Shown here: positions 33,912-42,369 of the stretch, piece by piece
How the letters are laid out: each line of letters starts with the position of its first letter
How positions within the stretch are numbered: the stretch's first letter is position 1
NCBI RefSeq assembly: GCF_018785265.1
Contig: NZ_WQPK01000022.1
Location: 1-58,403 of the forward strand
From: Collinsella aerofaciens
GTDB lineage: Bacteria; Actinomycetota; Coriobacteriia; Coriobacteriales; Coriobacteriaceae
Direction of reading: 5' to 3'
Length of the DNA: 58,403 bases
The notes under the pieces: generated by a model
Seen by the model: only the letters and a program-made list of their open reading frames with translations
The model's database searches: none
What the model was told of the DNA's origin: nothing
Position numbers and translations under genes: made by a program

Positions 33912-35216
33912 CTAGATCTCGGCCTCCGCATGGCCTCGCTGCGCCTCGGGCAGCTCCCCGTAGAGCGGATGGTCTTCGAGCCTAAAGCGCTCGACTTGTT
34001 CGGGAGTGCGACCGCGTACAAAGAGCCACGAGCGATCGATTGGCGTCGCCATGAGCGTGCTGGGCAGCGCGTCGGCGCGGTCGGAAAACACCCGGGCACT
34101 CTCGGGATCCTGGAACGCCAGCACCAGATGCGTGTCGCAGTTGCCCATGATGGAGCGTGCGCGTGCCTCGCCATAGAGCGCATCGAGCTGGTTGGTCGAC
34201 TGCAGCAGCAGCGTCGCCCAGATGTTGCGGCTTCGGATAATCGAGAGCACGTTGTCGATCTGGGGGATCTGCAGATTTGCGAAGTCATCGAGCATAAAGC
34301 GCACGGGCACGGGCAGGCTGCCGTCGGGCTGCCTATCGGCCTCGCGAATGAGGCCCATAAACGCCTGCGTAATAAAGAGGCCGGTCAGCGGATCGAGATT
34401 GCGGTCGATATCGCTCACGGTTACAAACAGGGCGCAGGGGGTGTGTCCCATGGAAGCGAAGTCCACCTGATGGCACTCACGATAGAGCTGTGCCGCACCG
34501 TCGAATCCCAGACACATGACCTTTTCGGCAAGGATGCCGACGATGCTCGCGTGCATGCGCTCGGCATTTTGCGTAATGGCGTAGCGCCGCCATAGCGAGA
34601 GGGCATAGCTTTGGGGGTCGGTCGTGATCAGGTCGTCAAACAATCGACCCGTGGCACCGTCCTGCAGGTGCTCGATCAGCTTGTTGACCGAGCTGATCGT
34701 CTGCTCGTCGGCGGGTAGCTGTTCGGTGACGTAGGCGATAAGACACGACAGCAGGTTTGCCGCCGCATGATCCCAAAAGGGCTGGTTGTTGTCCTCGATG
34801 GGGCAGATGGCCTTTGCCACCGAGAGAATGTCCTGCTGGTTGGGCCTGCCGTCCGCCTTGCGGCGAATGTGCCTCAGGGGGTTGTAGCCGCAGCGCTCGA
34901 TGCCGGGCGCAAGGACCGGGACGGTGTTGAGGTCGGCGAAGTTGAGACATTGCACGCAGTAACCGTGGGCTGCCAGCACGGGTCCCACTTCGCGACAGAG
35001 CGTGCCTTTGGTGTCGAGCACGATGTAGCTTGCGTTCATTTGCAGCAGGTTGGGCTTGAGGACGTTTCGGGTCTTGCCGGCTCCCGAGGGGCCGATCACA
35101 AGTGCATTGTTGTTGAGTCCCGTTTGGCGGGTGTCGCAGGAAAGCGTTCGATCCTTGGCGAGGATGGTGGACGATGCGGACTCAGATGCGGCGAGGCGGC
35201 TGGTGAGGTTAGACAT
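33912..35216 (-). CDS. VirD4/TraG-like ATPase lacking membrane helices
   Basis: A 434-residue ATPase of the type IV coupling protein family. Walker A is GPSGAGKT (about 42-49), Walker B is VRFMLDDFANL (acidic pair at about 310-311), and LLLQSTNQLDALYG is the conserved downstream glutamine motif. True VirD4/TraG proteins start with two transmembrane helices; this one starts near Walker A and looks soluble. AAGGAGG precedes the ATG, which overlaps the ClpP-like stop by 8 bp (ATGTCTAA). No relaxase, integrase or other conjugation gene is nearby, so a role other than DNA transfer is possible. Confidence 0.85.
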   Translation of the reverse strand: MSNLTSRLAASESASSTILAKDRTLSCDTRQTGLNNNALVIGPSGAGKTRNVLKPNLLQMNASYIVLDTKGTLCREVGPVLAAHGYCVQCLNFADLNTVPVLAPGIERCGYNPLRHIRRKADGRPNQQDILSVAKAICPIEDNNQPFWDHAAANLLSCLIAYVTEQLPADEQTISSVNKLIEHLQDGATGRLFDDLITTDPQSYALSLWRRYAITQNAERMHASIVGILAEKVMCLGFDGAAQLYRECHQVDFASMGHTPCALFVTVSDIDRNLDPLTGLFITQAFMGLIREADRQPDGSLPVPVRFMLDDFANLQIPQIDNVLSIIRSRNIWATLLLQSTNQLDALYGEARARSIMGNCDTHLVLAFQDPESARVFSDRADALPSTLMATPIDRSWLFVRGRTPEQVERFRLEDHPLYGELPEAQRGHAEAEI

Positions 35217-35826
35217 GGGCGACCTCCTTGGTGGTCGAGAGGATTTCGTGGGCAAAGCCGAGCTCGACGGCGCGCTCGGCCGAAAGGTAGGTGTCTTTTG
35301 CAGTGAGGGACTGGATGCGCTTGGGCGTGAGGCCGCTGCGGTCCGAGAGGATTTGCGTGAGGGTCTTGCGGGTCTGCATGAGACGCCGGCTGGTTTCCTG
35401 CAGCGCAAGTGCCGAGCCGCCTGCCCCCTGGGGGATCAGCGGGTCGTGAATCATGAGCTCTGCATGGGGCGCCATACGGCGATCGTCGCCGCCCATAAAG
35501 ATCACGGCGCCCATGGACGCGGCGAATTCCAGGCAGACGGTGCGGATGGGGCACGATGCGAGGCGCATGGCGTCATAGATCGCAAGACCCGATCGCACGC
35601 TTCCGCCGGCGCTGGCGACAAATATGGTGATGGGGCGGCTGGGGTCGGTGGCATCGAGCAGGCGGATCTGCTGGCATAGGTCGTGGGCCATCGGGGTTTC
35701 GATGTTTCCCATGACGGAGAGCTCGCGACGGGCGAGCATCTCATCGTAAATGCTGGTGAGCGTGATACCTCGGGCGGATTCACGCATGGTGAGGGGGCTG
35801 ATGATGGGGGAATGATTGGTGTCCAT
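35209..35826 (-). CDS. ClpP-like serine protease
   Basis: A 205-residue protease of the ClpP/crotonase fold. The catalytic triad is readable: Ser104 in AASMGA, His127 in ELMIHDP, and Asp178 in AKDTYLSAERAVELG; the oxyanion loop is SAGGSVRSG. N-terminal and loop sequences differ from housekeeping ClpP (MIHDP rather than MIHQP). GAAAGGAG precedes the ATG. It is the middle gene of a three-gene unit with an unknown protein and a VirD4-like ATPase, and no Clp ATPase is near; the ATPase downstream could be its partner. Confidence 0.88.
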   Translation of the reverse strand: MDTNHSPIISPLTMRESARGITLTSIYDEMLARRELSVMGNIETPMAHDLCQQIRLLDATDPSRPITIFVASAGGSVRSGLAIYDAMRLASCPIRTVCLEFAASMGAVIFMGGDDRRMAPHAELMIHDPLIPQGAGGSALALQETSRRLMQTRKTLTQILSDRSGLTPKRIQSLTAKDTYLSAERAVELGFAHEILSTTKEVAHV

Positions 35827-35889
35827 GGGGACTCCTTTCTGTTGGTTGTGTTGTGGAATAGGATTGTTGCCCGCGGAGGGGCTGGCGGG

Positions 35890-36780
35890 CTACAGGGTTC
35901 GTCCGAGCCTGAGATCGAGCTCGGTTGTGGGGCAGGCTGCCTGTCCGTGCGGCTCGCAAGCGCCAAGGGCTCCAAAGCGATGGAGCGTTGCGGCGGGCGT
36001 GGTGTAGGCGAGCCGCAGCTGATGCTCGACAGGGGCACATCCGTCATTTTTGTAATGAGTCGCGTAGTACTGCGCGATGCTGGCGTTCATCTCGCTGCCA
36101 TTGCGATGGCGCTCAAACTGGCGTCTGCAGGTCTCGATGATCTTTGCTACCGACTTGGGTGCCGTCGCGGGAACAAGGGCGAGATAGCCCTCAAATAGCT
36201 CGTTGATGCTCAGGAGGCACAGCAGGTCGATCAGCGTCCTTATGGCTGCTCCCTCGGCGGAAAAGTGCGCGGTCATGCGGTTATATCGGTTGCGGTCGAC
36301 GATGGCTGCATGGGGTCTCGGAGTTTTCTGCCCTGTGGTCCCGGGCTTTTGCCGCGCCTGTGTATTGAGCTCGACGTTGCAGCGCTTGAGGCCGTCCAAC
36401 GGAAGGAACAGTGCGGTGCGCAGGGTGTTCCGCTTGCTTTCGAGTTCATGACGCTCGTCGGGTTCCCATTCGAGCTTGAGTTTCGTGTCGAGCGCCGTAA
36501 GCATATGGGCTAGGCAGCCTACGGTAAGAACGTACGAATCGTTGTCGCGTTTTGGGGCATAGGGGTCTGTCAGCTTGCGAATGTCGGGGTCGCCCATGAT
36601 CTTTGTGCAGCGCTTCAGCAGTTGAGGGTGGTCGGCCAAGATCGTCGCGAGCGGTAGCGACGCGTAGTTCTTGATGGTCGCGGCGGCAAAGGCGGCGTCA
36701 TATTCGTTTGCATATGCTCGCTCAATGCGGGCATCCAGAATGCTTTTCTTATCGCCGTCTTCAGCGTGGTGGTTTGTCAT
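35890..36780 (-). CDS. Unknown protein of the ClpP/VirD4-like operon
   Basis: A 296-residue protein of no family I can name. It is rich in charged residues and predicted helices, with no signal peptide and no clear membrane segment; the most hydrophobic stretch is AIRTLIDLLCLLSINELFEGY (about 185-205). His, Arg and Lys are frequent at both ends. The start at 36780 follows TTGGAGAAG. It lies first in the unit, 63 bp before the ClpP-like gene. It could be a substrate adaptor, a structural part or a regulator of the pair below. Confidence 0.7.
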   Translation of the reverse strand: MTNHHAEDGDKKSILDARIERAYANEYDAAFAAATIKNYASLPLATILADHPQLLKRCTKIMGDPDIRKLTDPYAPKRDNDSYVLTVGCLAHMLTALDTKLKLEWEPDERHELESKRNTLRTALFLPLDGLKRCNVELNTQARQKPGTTGQKTPRPHAAIVDRNRYNRMTAHFSAEGAAIRTLIDLLCLLSINELFEGYLALVPATAPKSVAKIIETCRRQFERHRNGSEMNASIAQYYATHYKNDGCAPVEHQLRLAYTTPAATLHRFGALGACEPHGQAACPTTELDLRLGRTL

Positions 36781-37270
36781 AGCTTCTCCAATCGGTTGAT
36801 GTTCGTGCTGTTTGTTGATGTGTTGGTTGTCGTGAGTGATGTGCTTGCCGTGGGTGATGTGCTGACGTTGGGGTGCTATGCGGTTTTCAATGAGCCCATG
36901 AGGCAGTTGCTGCAGGGGCGGGATGGAACGGCCCATGCAAGGCGGAAGGCATCGTGCTCAAAATCGAGACAGCAATGCCCTGGGTGCCTCACATGTGGCA
37001 GTTACCTCATTAAGTTGTCATTGCGTTTGGGGTTGTACTTTGCCGATCTTCCTTCTCTTACACGCTAAAACTCAAACTTCATATGCTCGATCTACTTAAA
37101 ACCGCAACGGCGGTCTTTTATTAACTTATATGTCGGAACGCGTCTTTGCAAGTACTTTTTTTGCCTTTGTTTCAAATGGGGTGGTTTTGCAACCGTCATG
37201 CGCGCGCTGTGCGAACGTGCCCCGGCTCGGATAAGATAGTGCGCAATAAAAACGATGCAAGGAGGCACAT
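36781..37270. other. 490-bp divergent intergenic region
   Basis: This gap separates the divergent ClpP operon and a HAD gene. It contains a tract with imperfect repeats of GTGATGTGCTKnC (36835-36870), probably an unstructured C/A-rich leader on the minus strand, and a short hairpin ACCGC-aacg-GCGGT with T-run at 37098-37118 (plus strand). No credible gene is seen. Confidence 0.5.
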
Positions 37271-38113
37271 ATGGCAATTAAAGCCATCGCAATGGATATC
37301 GACGGTACGCTCACCAACGACCAGAAAGTGATTAGCCCGCGTACGCGCGAGAAGCTGCTCGCGGCGCAGGAGTCGGGCATTAAGCTCATTTTGGCTTCGG
37401 GCCGTCCCGCATGGGGGCTGCACGCCTTGGCGCAGGAGCTCGACCTCCAAAACCATGACGGTCTGCTGGTGGCCTTTAACGGCGCGCATGTGGTCGACGC
37501 TCAGACTGACGAGGTACTGTTCGATCAAGCTATGCCTGCCGACGAATTGCATCGCCTGATTGATCACCTGCGTAATTTTGACGTGATCCCTATGATTTCG
37601 CTCGGTCGTAATTTGCACGTCGAGGACTCGTACCGTTGCATGATCACGCTGCCTGACGGCTCGCAGAAGAATATCGTCAAGTATGAGCGCGATGCGTGCG
37701 ATCTTAAGATCCGCGAGGTGGAGAGCCTGCATGAGGTCGCTGATGCTTATCCCGTGGACAAGCTGCTGACGGCGGGCGATCCGGCCTACCTGCAGGCGCA
37801 TTACGAGGAGATGTATGCGCCCTTTAAGCAGACGCTTTCGGGCATGTTTACGGCCGACTGGTACTTTGAGTACACGGCGCCCGGTATCGACAAGGCCCGT
37901 GCGCTCGAGGGTGCCCTGCCCAAGCTCGGCATCGATGCCAGCGATGTCGTATCGTTTGGCGACGGCCAGAACGACAAGTCCATGATTGAGTGGGCCGGCA
38001 CGGGTGTAGCCATGGGCAACGCCGTCGATGAGGTTAAGGCTGTGGCCCAGATGGTGACCGCCAATAACAACGAAGATGGTATTGCGGTGGCGCTGGATAA
38101 GCTGCTGGGCTAG
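37271..38113 (+). CDS. Cof-type HAD-IIB phosphatase
   Basis: A 280-residue HAD phosphatase. Motif I is AMDIDGTLT (D9, D11), motif II LASGRPAWG, and motif IV SFGDGQNDKSMI, with the C2B cap between. AAGGAGG precedes the ATG. Family members dephosphorylate sugar phosphates, pyridoxal phosphate or similar; the exact substrate is not evident. It is followed by another HAD enzyme of a different class and then a PfkB kinase, which together suggest sugar-phosphate handling. Confidence 0.92.
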   Translation: MAIKAIAMDIDGTLTNDQKVISPRTREKLLAAQESGIKLILASGRPAWGLHALAQELDLQNHDGLLVAFNGAHVVDAQTDEVLFDQAMPADELHRLIDHLRNFDVIPMISLGRNLHVEDSYRCMITLPDGSQKNIVKYERDACDLKIREVESLHEVADAYPVDKLLTAGDPAYLQAHYEEMYAPFKQTLSGMFTADWYFEYTAPGIDKARALEGALPKLGIDASDVVSFGDGQNDKSMIEWAGTGVAMGNAVDEVKAVAQMVTANNNEDGIAVALDKLLG

Positions 38114-38177
38114 AATCGCCGATTAATGCATGATTCGGGCGCCTGCTCGCGGGCGTCCTTTTGTTAGGGAGGGTGCC

Positions 38178-38837
38178 GTGTCCGCATTTCCGTTCGACGC
38201 CGTTATCTTTGACATGGACGGTGTCATTGTCGATACCGAGTATTACTACCTAGGCGAGACTGCCGCGTTTGCCAAGGAGCTTGGGCTTAATCTGACTCAA
38301 GAGGAGTTGAATGGGCAGGTCGGTACCTCGCATCAGTTCTTCCTGCATATGCTGGTCGATTGGTTTGAGCGCGCCGGTAAGGGGCATTTTACTGGCGAGG
38401 AAGCGTTGGCCCGTTGGGACGAGTGGGCGCATAAGCGTCCGCGCGACTATCAGGCTTTGATTAACCCAGGCGCCGTGGATACGATTCGAGAGCTGCCGCG
38501 CCGTGGCGTTCGCGTGGCGCTTGCTAGCTCGTCTCCGATGGATAGCATCGAGGAAGTGCTCAATGCGTGCGGGCTGTCGGATGCCTTTGAGTATGTGGTG
38601 AGCGGCGAGCAGTTTAAGGAGAGCAAGCCCGAGCCCGACATCTACCTGCATGCGCTGGACCTGCTGGGGCTGCCCGCGAATCGCTGCTGCTGCGTTGAGG
38701 ATTCGGTGCCTGGCATCACTGCCGGCAAGCGAGCCGGCCTGACAGTTATTGCCAAGCGCGAGGAACGCTTTGGCTTTAGCCAGGATGCCGCGGACAAGAT
38801 TATCGACCAGCTGCCGGAGCTGTTGGAACTCGCGTAG
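38178..38837 (+). CDS. HAD-IA hydrolase (beta-phosphoglucomutase-like)
   Basis: A 219-residue HAD subclass IA protein. Motif I FDMDGVIVDTE is at about 9-19, motif II LASSSPM, and the C-terminal motif CVEDSVPGITAGKRAG. The four-helix C1 cap lies at about 20-90. The GTG at 38178 follows GGGAGGG; the frame upstream to 38130 lacks a signal. Such proteins are phosphatases or phosphomutases acting on sugar phosphates. It is between another HAD gene and a PfkB kinase, 64 bp apart. Confidence 0.9.
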   Translation: MSAFPFDAVIFDMDGVIVDTEYYYLGETAAFAKELGLNLTQEELNGQVGTSHQFFLHMLVDWFERAGKGHFTGEEALARWDEWAHKRPRDYQALINPGAVDTIRELPRRGVRVALASSSPMDSIEEVLNACGLSDAFEYVVSGEQFKESKPEPDIYLHALDLLGLPANRCCCVEDSVPGITAGKRAGLTVIAKREERFGFSQDAADKIIDQLPELLELA

Positions 38838-38901
38838 ATCCTGGGCGGTACTGCTGTCGCAACAGTGGTTCCGTTGGCATAAGAGAGAGAGGAGCGGCGT
38901 C

Positions 38902-39765
38902 ATGGCGTTTAACGTAAGCGCACTGGGATTTGGCGACAACGTCGTCGACTGCTATGAGCATATTCACACAATGTATCCGGGTGGCAATGCGGTGAACTTT
39001 GCCGTATATGCCAAGAAATGCGGAGCCGCGCGCTCCGCGTATATGGGCATCTTTGGTAATGATGCTGCTGCTGAGCATGTGATTGCGAGTCTTGAGGATG
39101 AGGACGTTGAGCTTGCCAAATGCAAACAGCTCATCGGCGAGAACGGTGCGGCACGCGTTACTGTGGTTGATGGTGATCGTGTCTTTCTTGGCTCCAACGA
39201 GGGCGGTATCCGTGGCGATGCGCGCTATGTCCTCGATCGCTTTGACCTTTCGTACATGAAGCAGTTTGATGTGGTTCATTCGGGCAACTATTGCTTTACC
39301 GAGCGTGAACTTCCCAAGTTGAAGGCCGCGGGCATCACGGTTTCGTTTGACTTCTCGGACGATTCGACCGACGAGTACTACGAGCTGATTGCTCCCTACG
39401 TTGAGTTCGCGTTCTTTAGCGCGGCAGATGCCGTGAGCGAGGATGAGATTCGCGAGCGCCTTGCCTGGGTGAAGAGCCTGGGCCCATGTTTTGTGTCCGC
39501 AACGGCTGGCGCCGAGGGCTGCATTGCCTATGACGGCGGGCGTTACTATCGGCAGCATGCCAAGCCCGTGGCAGATATGAAGGACACCATGGGTGCGGGC
39601 GACTCGTTCCTGACTTCGTTCCTGATGTGCTATCTCGATTCCGCCAAGCGTGGCGAGGATGGTGCTGAGGCCATCGAGCGCGCACTCGACTTTGCGGCGG
39701 GGTTTGCTTCGACCGTATGCGGCATGGAAGGCTCCTGGGGCCATGGAGCGCCGATTTCCGAATAG
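38902..39765 (+). CDS. PfkB family kinase (fructoselysine 6-kinase-like)
   Basis: A 287-residue sugar kinase. The N-terminal half has GFGDNVVDCY and MYPGGNAVNFAVYAKKCG, the typical sugar-binding motif; the C-terminal end has DTMGAGDSFLTSF with catalytic Asp in GAGD. The start, CYEHIHTMYPGGNA, resembles fructoselysine 6-kinase (FrlD). No deglycase gene is nearby, so the substrate is inferred. GAGAGAGGAG precedes the ATG. Together with the two HAD enzymes upstream it makes a small carbohydrate cluster. Confidence 0.85.
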   Translation: MAFNVSALGFGDNVVDCYEHIHTMYPGGNAVNFAVYAKKCGAARSAYMGIFGNDAAAEHVIASLEDEDVELAKCKQLIGENGAARVTVVDGDRVFLGSNEGGIRGDARYVLDRFDLSYMKQFDVVHSGNYCFTERELPKLKAAGITVSFDFSDDSTDEYYELIAPYVEFAFFSAADAVSEDEIRERLAWVKSLGPCFVSATAGAEGCIAYDGGRYYRQHAKPVADMKDTMGAGDSFLTSFLMCYLDSAKRGEDGAEAIERALDFAAGFASTVCGMEGSWGHGAPISE

Positions 39766-39815
39766 GTGAGAGCAGTCCCGGTGAGTCGAATTGTCGCCTC
39801 CCCGGGACCCCGTGG

Positions 39816-40026
39816 GCAAAAAATGCCAAATATGAGTACTGTCACTAATTTAGTAACAGCGAAATCAAGCTTTTGAGAGCCTAGTTGGGTGTCTGCGAGC
39901 GATTAAAACCTGCTAAAAATGATTTTAAGCATCTTGATAATGAACAGTTGTGCATTATCAAGATGTTATTTTGCCGTAAATAATGTGACTAGATTTGCAA
40001 CAGTACTCATATTTGGCATTTTTTGC
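39816..40026. repeat. 211-bp element with 27-bp perfect terminal inverted repeats
   Basis: The termini at 39816-39842 and 40000-40026 are exact reverse complements (beginning GCAAAAAATGCCAAATATGA); the match continues imperfectly inward for about 15 bp. Inside is a hairpin with a 13-bp perfect stem and a 10-nt loop (39930-39942 with 39953-39965, CATCTTGATAATG). The element is AT-rich against the GC-rich surroundings and lies between two convergent genes. It has no ORF. It looks like a MITE or a structured RNA. Confidence 0.8.
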
Positions 40027-40035
40027 ACACCGAGC

Positions 40036-40818
40036 TTAGCGAAGGCCAAAAACAGAGCGTGAATTTGCCAAAACTGCCGACTCGATGTGCTTTGCGGCAC
40101 AGTTTTTGAGTGAGGCGATGCGTTCTGAGGTCCATGTGAGCGATCTGATGAGCGACCGCGCGCTTGTTTCTGTGTTTGCCTCCGCCGGTGCATCGGTCTC
40201 GAGCAGTAAACGGTCGAGTGGAATCTGTCGTACGTATTCGCGCCCTCGTTTAGACGCGAGCATGCGTTCGTTGACGGAAAAATAGCAGCCCGCATTACGC
40301 GCGCGGACGAGCTCGTCCGAGGTGCCGCTAAACCAGTGGAAGATGATAACGGGGGAGTCGGGGTTTGGGATGAGTAATCCGTGCGATTCGAGGGCGTCCA
40401 GTACGGTTCCTGCCGAACGAACGGCGTGAATTGATATCACGCGCCCGGCAAGAGAACGCTGCACGAGTGAGTCGCAGAGCCGGTCAAATGCCTGTATTTG
40501 TAGCGGTTCGCTTCCGGCAAAGCGCGCGGAAAAGTCGAGTCCCACCTCGCCGACATAGTGCTCGTGGGCAGCAACTTTGCAAAGCAGATTGACTTCGGCA
40601 GGACCGCAGCGGCCGTCGGCGAGCCACCAGGGGTGAAGCCCAATGCCAGCGATGATGCCTGGTTGGCGACGGGCGCGCTCGTTTGCGGCCGAAAAGTCGC
40701 GTGGATCGACGCCGCAATCAAATAGACCCAAGCCCAGTGCCGTCGCCTCATCGGTAACGGCGTCCGGGTGAGCCATCAAATCAAGATGGCAGTGTGCATC
40801 AATTAACCGGGGCTCCAT
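40036..40818 (-). CDS. TatD family metal-dependent hydrolase
   Basis: A 260-residue TIM-barrel metallo-hydrolase of the TatD DNase family. Metal motifs: IDAHCHLD at the N-terminus, GIGLHPWW, VGEVGLDFS, SIHAVR, IFHWFSG and LLLETDAP near the end. The middle is a little divergent from the canonical H-x-G positions (FHWFSG). It is 14 bp after the TcdA-like gene and probably co-transcribed with it. TatD proteins act as 3'-5' exonucleases in DNA repair or degradation. Confidence 0.88.
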   Translation of the reverse strand: MEPRLIDAHCHLDLMAHPDAVTDEATALGLGLFDCGVDPRDFSAANERARRQPGIIAGIGLHPWWLADGRCGPAEVNLLCKVAAHEHYVGEVGLDFSARFAGSEPLQIQAFDRLCDSLVQRSLAGRVISIHAVRSAGTVLDALESHGLLIPNPDSPVIIFHWFSGTSDELVRARNAGCYFSVNERMLASKRGREYVRQIPLDRLLLETDAPAEANTETSARSLIRSLTWTSERIASLKNCAAKHIESAVLANSRSVFGLR

Positions 40819-40832
40819 CTCGGCGCGCTCCG

Positions 40833-41630
40833 CTAGTCCAGGCGTTGGCCGTCGGCGCGCACGCGCTCGGTGCCGCGCCCGCTGATCTGGCGGATAACCT
40901 CGCCGGCAATCATCTGACCCATGATGGGCGGCATAAAGCTGGCGGTACCCAACTCGGTACGCTCGTGGATGTTGGAAGGGTCGCGGGGCTGTGTCTTAAC
41001 CGATTCCTCGCAGCTAAACAGCACGTGCAGGCTTTTGATTCCGCGCTTCTTACATTCTTTGCGCATAATGCGGCTCATGGGGTCACGTACCGTATCGAAG
41101 ATGTCGGCAAAGCGGAGGCACTCGGGATGGAGTTTGTTGGCCCCGCCCATGGAGCTAACCAAACGAATGTCGTGGTCCTGAGCATATTTGGCAATGGTGA
41201 GCTTGGCCGAGATGGTGTCGATGGCGTCGACGACGTAGTCGAGCTTGCCGCCCGTCTGCTCAAAAACGCTCGCAAAGAACTCGTCGATGTTGTCGCTGAG
41301 CAGGTATTCGGTGCGCTTGATAACGGTGACGGCGGGATTGATATCGTGGATCATGGCTTCCATCACGTCCACTTTTCGCTTGCCGACGGTGCTGTGAAAG
41401 GCGATGGCCTGGCGATTGATATTGCTTGGAGCGATGATGTCCTTGTCAAGAATGACGAAATGACCAATGCCGCCGCGGGCAAGTGCCTCGCAGCAATTGG
41501 AGCCCACACCTCCGCAGCCGAGCACCAACACCGTGGCGTTGGCGAGTTTATTAAGTGCCTCGCGGCCCATGATGATCTCGAGCTTGGTGTCGCGTGTCTC
41601 GTTGGGAGTTGCGGCTGTGGTTTCAGTCAT
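40833..41630 (-). CDS. tcdA: tRNA threonylcarbamoyladenosine dehydratase (TcdA-like)
   Basis: A ThiF/E1-like enzyme of 265 residues that makes cyclic t6A at tRNA position 37. The ATP-binding motif VLGCGGVGSNCCEALARGGIG is at about 36-56, and DKDIIAPSNINRQAIAF with DYVVDAIDT follows; C-terminal residues fit the TcdA branch. GGAGG precedes ATG 41630 by 6 nt; an ATG 2 codons upstream overlaps the Shine-Dalgarno spacing. It forms a unit with TatD. Confidence 0.9.
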   Translation of the reverse strand: MTETTAATPNETRDTKLEIIMGREALNKLANATVLVLGCGGVGSNCCEALARGGIGHFVILDKDIIAPSNINRQAIAFHSTVGKRKVDVMEAMIHDINPAVTVIKRTEYLLSDNIDEFFASVFEQTGGKLDYVVDAIDTISAKLTIAKYAQDHDIRLVSSMGGANKLHPECLRFADIFDTVRDPMSRIMRKECKKRGIKSLHVLFSCEESVKTQPRDPSNIHERTELGTASFMPPIMGQMIAGEVIRQISGRGTERVRADGQRLD

Positions 41631-41811
41631 AGACATCCTCCGATGGGGAAGCGAATCGTGTTTTAGCTATCGCCATTATAGGTATTATCGCGATTCCATT
41701 TGAGCCCTAGGGGCTTGTTGAAATGAGGCAGAGATTCGCATAAGATGAAGCAGATGGCACCCGTTGCCGCGGGTTGGCCAACTCCCAAACACGTTTGTAG
41801 CGTGAGAAGTG

Positions 41812-41838
41812 GCCGTCTTCGCATTACGCGGGGGCGGC
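41812..41838. terminator. Hairpin at the 3' end of the toxin-like ORF
   Basis: GCCGTCTTCGC (41812-41822) pairs with GCGGGGGCGGC (41828-41838), with three G-U pairs; the plus strand continues TATTTC. It overlaps the stop codon of the minus-strand small ORF. It may end a plus-strand antisense RNA or the toxin mRNA. Confidence 0.55.
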
Positions 41839-41924
41839 TATTTCATTCGACCTCCAATGTGGATGCCGAGCTCCACAGCCGCGATTACAAGCAACAACAA
41901 CGTCAGGACATCGTCAATACTCAT
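41838..41924 (-). CDS. Short hydrophobic peptide, type I toxin-like
   Basis: A 28-residue frame (MSIDDVLTLLLLVIAAVELG, then eight more residues ending in GRMK) starting at 41924. AAGGAG lies 7 nt upstream. One central hydrophobic helix with an acidic start and basic end resembles holin-like toxins of Gram-positive type I toxin-antitoxin pairs. A GC-rich hairpin overlaps its stop. It is far too short for normal gene callers. The antitoxin RNA is not identified. Confidence 0.5.
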   Translation of the reverse strand: MSIDDVLTLLLLVIAAVELGIHIGGRMK

Positions 41925-42017
41925 AGTCCATCTCCTTCTTGGGTAGAGGGAGCTGGCCCATCTGCTTCAACTTCCATTGTAGCTAAATACGAACGAATGT
42001 TCTATAGATGTTACTGT

Positions 42018-42043
42018 TTTAGATAATTAGACAAACATCTAAA
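42018..42043. promoter_or_regulatory. Operator dyad at the arsR-type promoter
   Basis: TTTAGAT (42018-42024) and ATCTAAA (42037-42043) form a perfect 7-bp inverted repeat with a 12-bp spacer, overlapping the -35 and spacer of the promoter below. It fits an autoregulated ArsR/SdpR-type repressor. Confidence 0.55.
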
Positions 42044-42056
42044 TATCGAGTATAGT
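42028..42056 (+). promoter_or_regulatory. Promoter of the sdpR/sdpI-like operon
   Basis: TAGACA, 17-bp spacer, TATAGT, 35 bp before the start of the repressor gene. Confidence 0.65.
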
Positions 42057-42090
42057 GTGCGCGTCATGAGAGATGATGAGAGGAGGTCTT

Positions 42091-42369
42091 ATGCCGGGAG
42101 AGGGTTTTAAGGCGCTTGCCGATCCAACGCGACGGCGCATTTTGGAGTTGCTGCGCGAGGGCAATTGCACGGCGGGGGAGCTTGCCGAGCATTTCGATAT
42201 CAGTAAGCCGTCGCTAAGCCATCACTTGGCGACGCTCAAAAATGCCGGGTTGGTGACCGACGAGCGCCATGGCCAAAACATCGTATACAGCTTAAACACC
42301 ACCGTCATGCAGGACTTGATCGGTTGGTTTATGGGCTTTACAAACACGGAAGGTGATAAGGATGAATAA
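42091..42369 (+). CDS. ArsR family repressor (SdpR-like)
   Basis: A 92-residue winged-HTH repressor: FKALADPTRRRILELLREGNCTAGELAEHFDISKPSLSHHLATLKNAGLV. No obvious metal-binding cysteines of the ArsR type are present, which favours the SdpR-like branch. The ATG at 42091 follows GAGAGGAGG; the frame upstream to 42073 is unlikely. The gene overlaps the SdpI-like membrane protein downstream. In Bacillus, SdpR is held at the membrane by SdpI, so a similar membrane-signal circuit is inferred. Confidence 0.9.
   Translation: MPGEGFKALADPTRRRILELLREGNCTAGELAEHFDISKPSLSHHLATLKNAGLVTDERHGQNIVYSLNTTVMQDLIGWFMGFTNTEGDKDE

Noticed and set aside
33912-36780. ClpP/VirD4-like operon as part of a conjugative element
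   Set aside because: No relaxase, integrase, mating-pore genes or attachment sites are seen in the window; base use matches the chromosome.
36766-37068. A 100-codon frame in the gap upstream of the ClpP operon
   Set aside because: No ribosome-binding site, a repeat-like beginning and no protein-like pattern; treated as intergenic.
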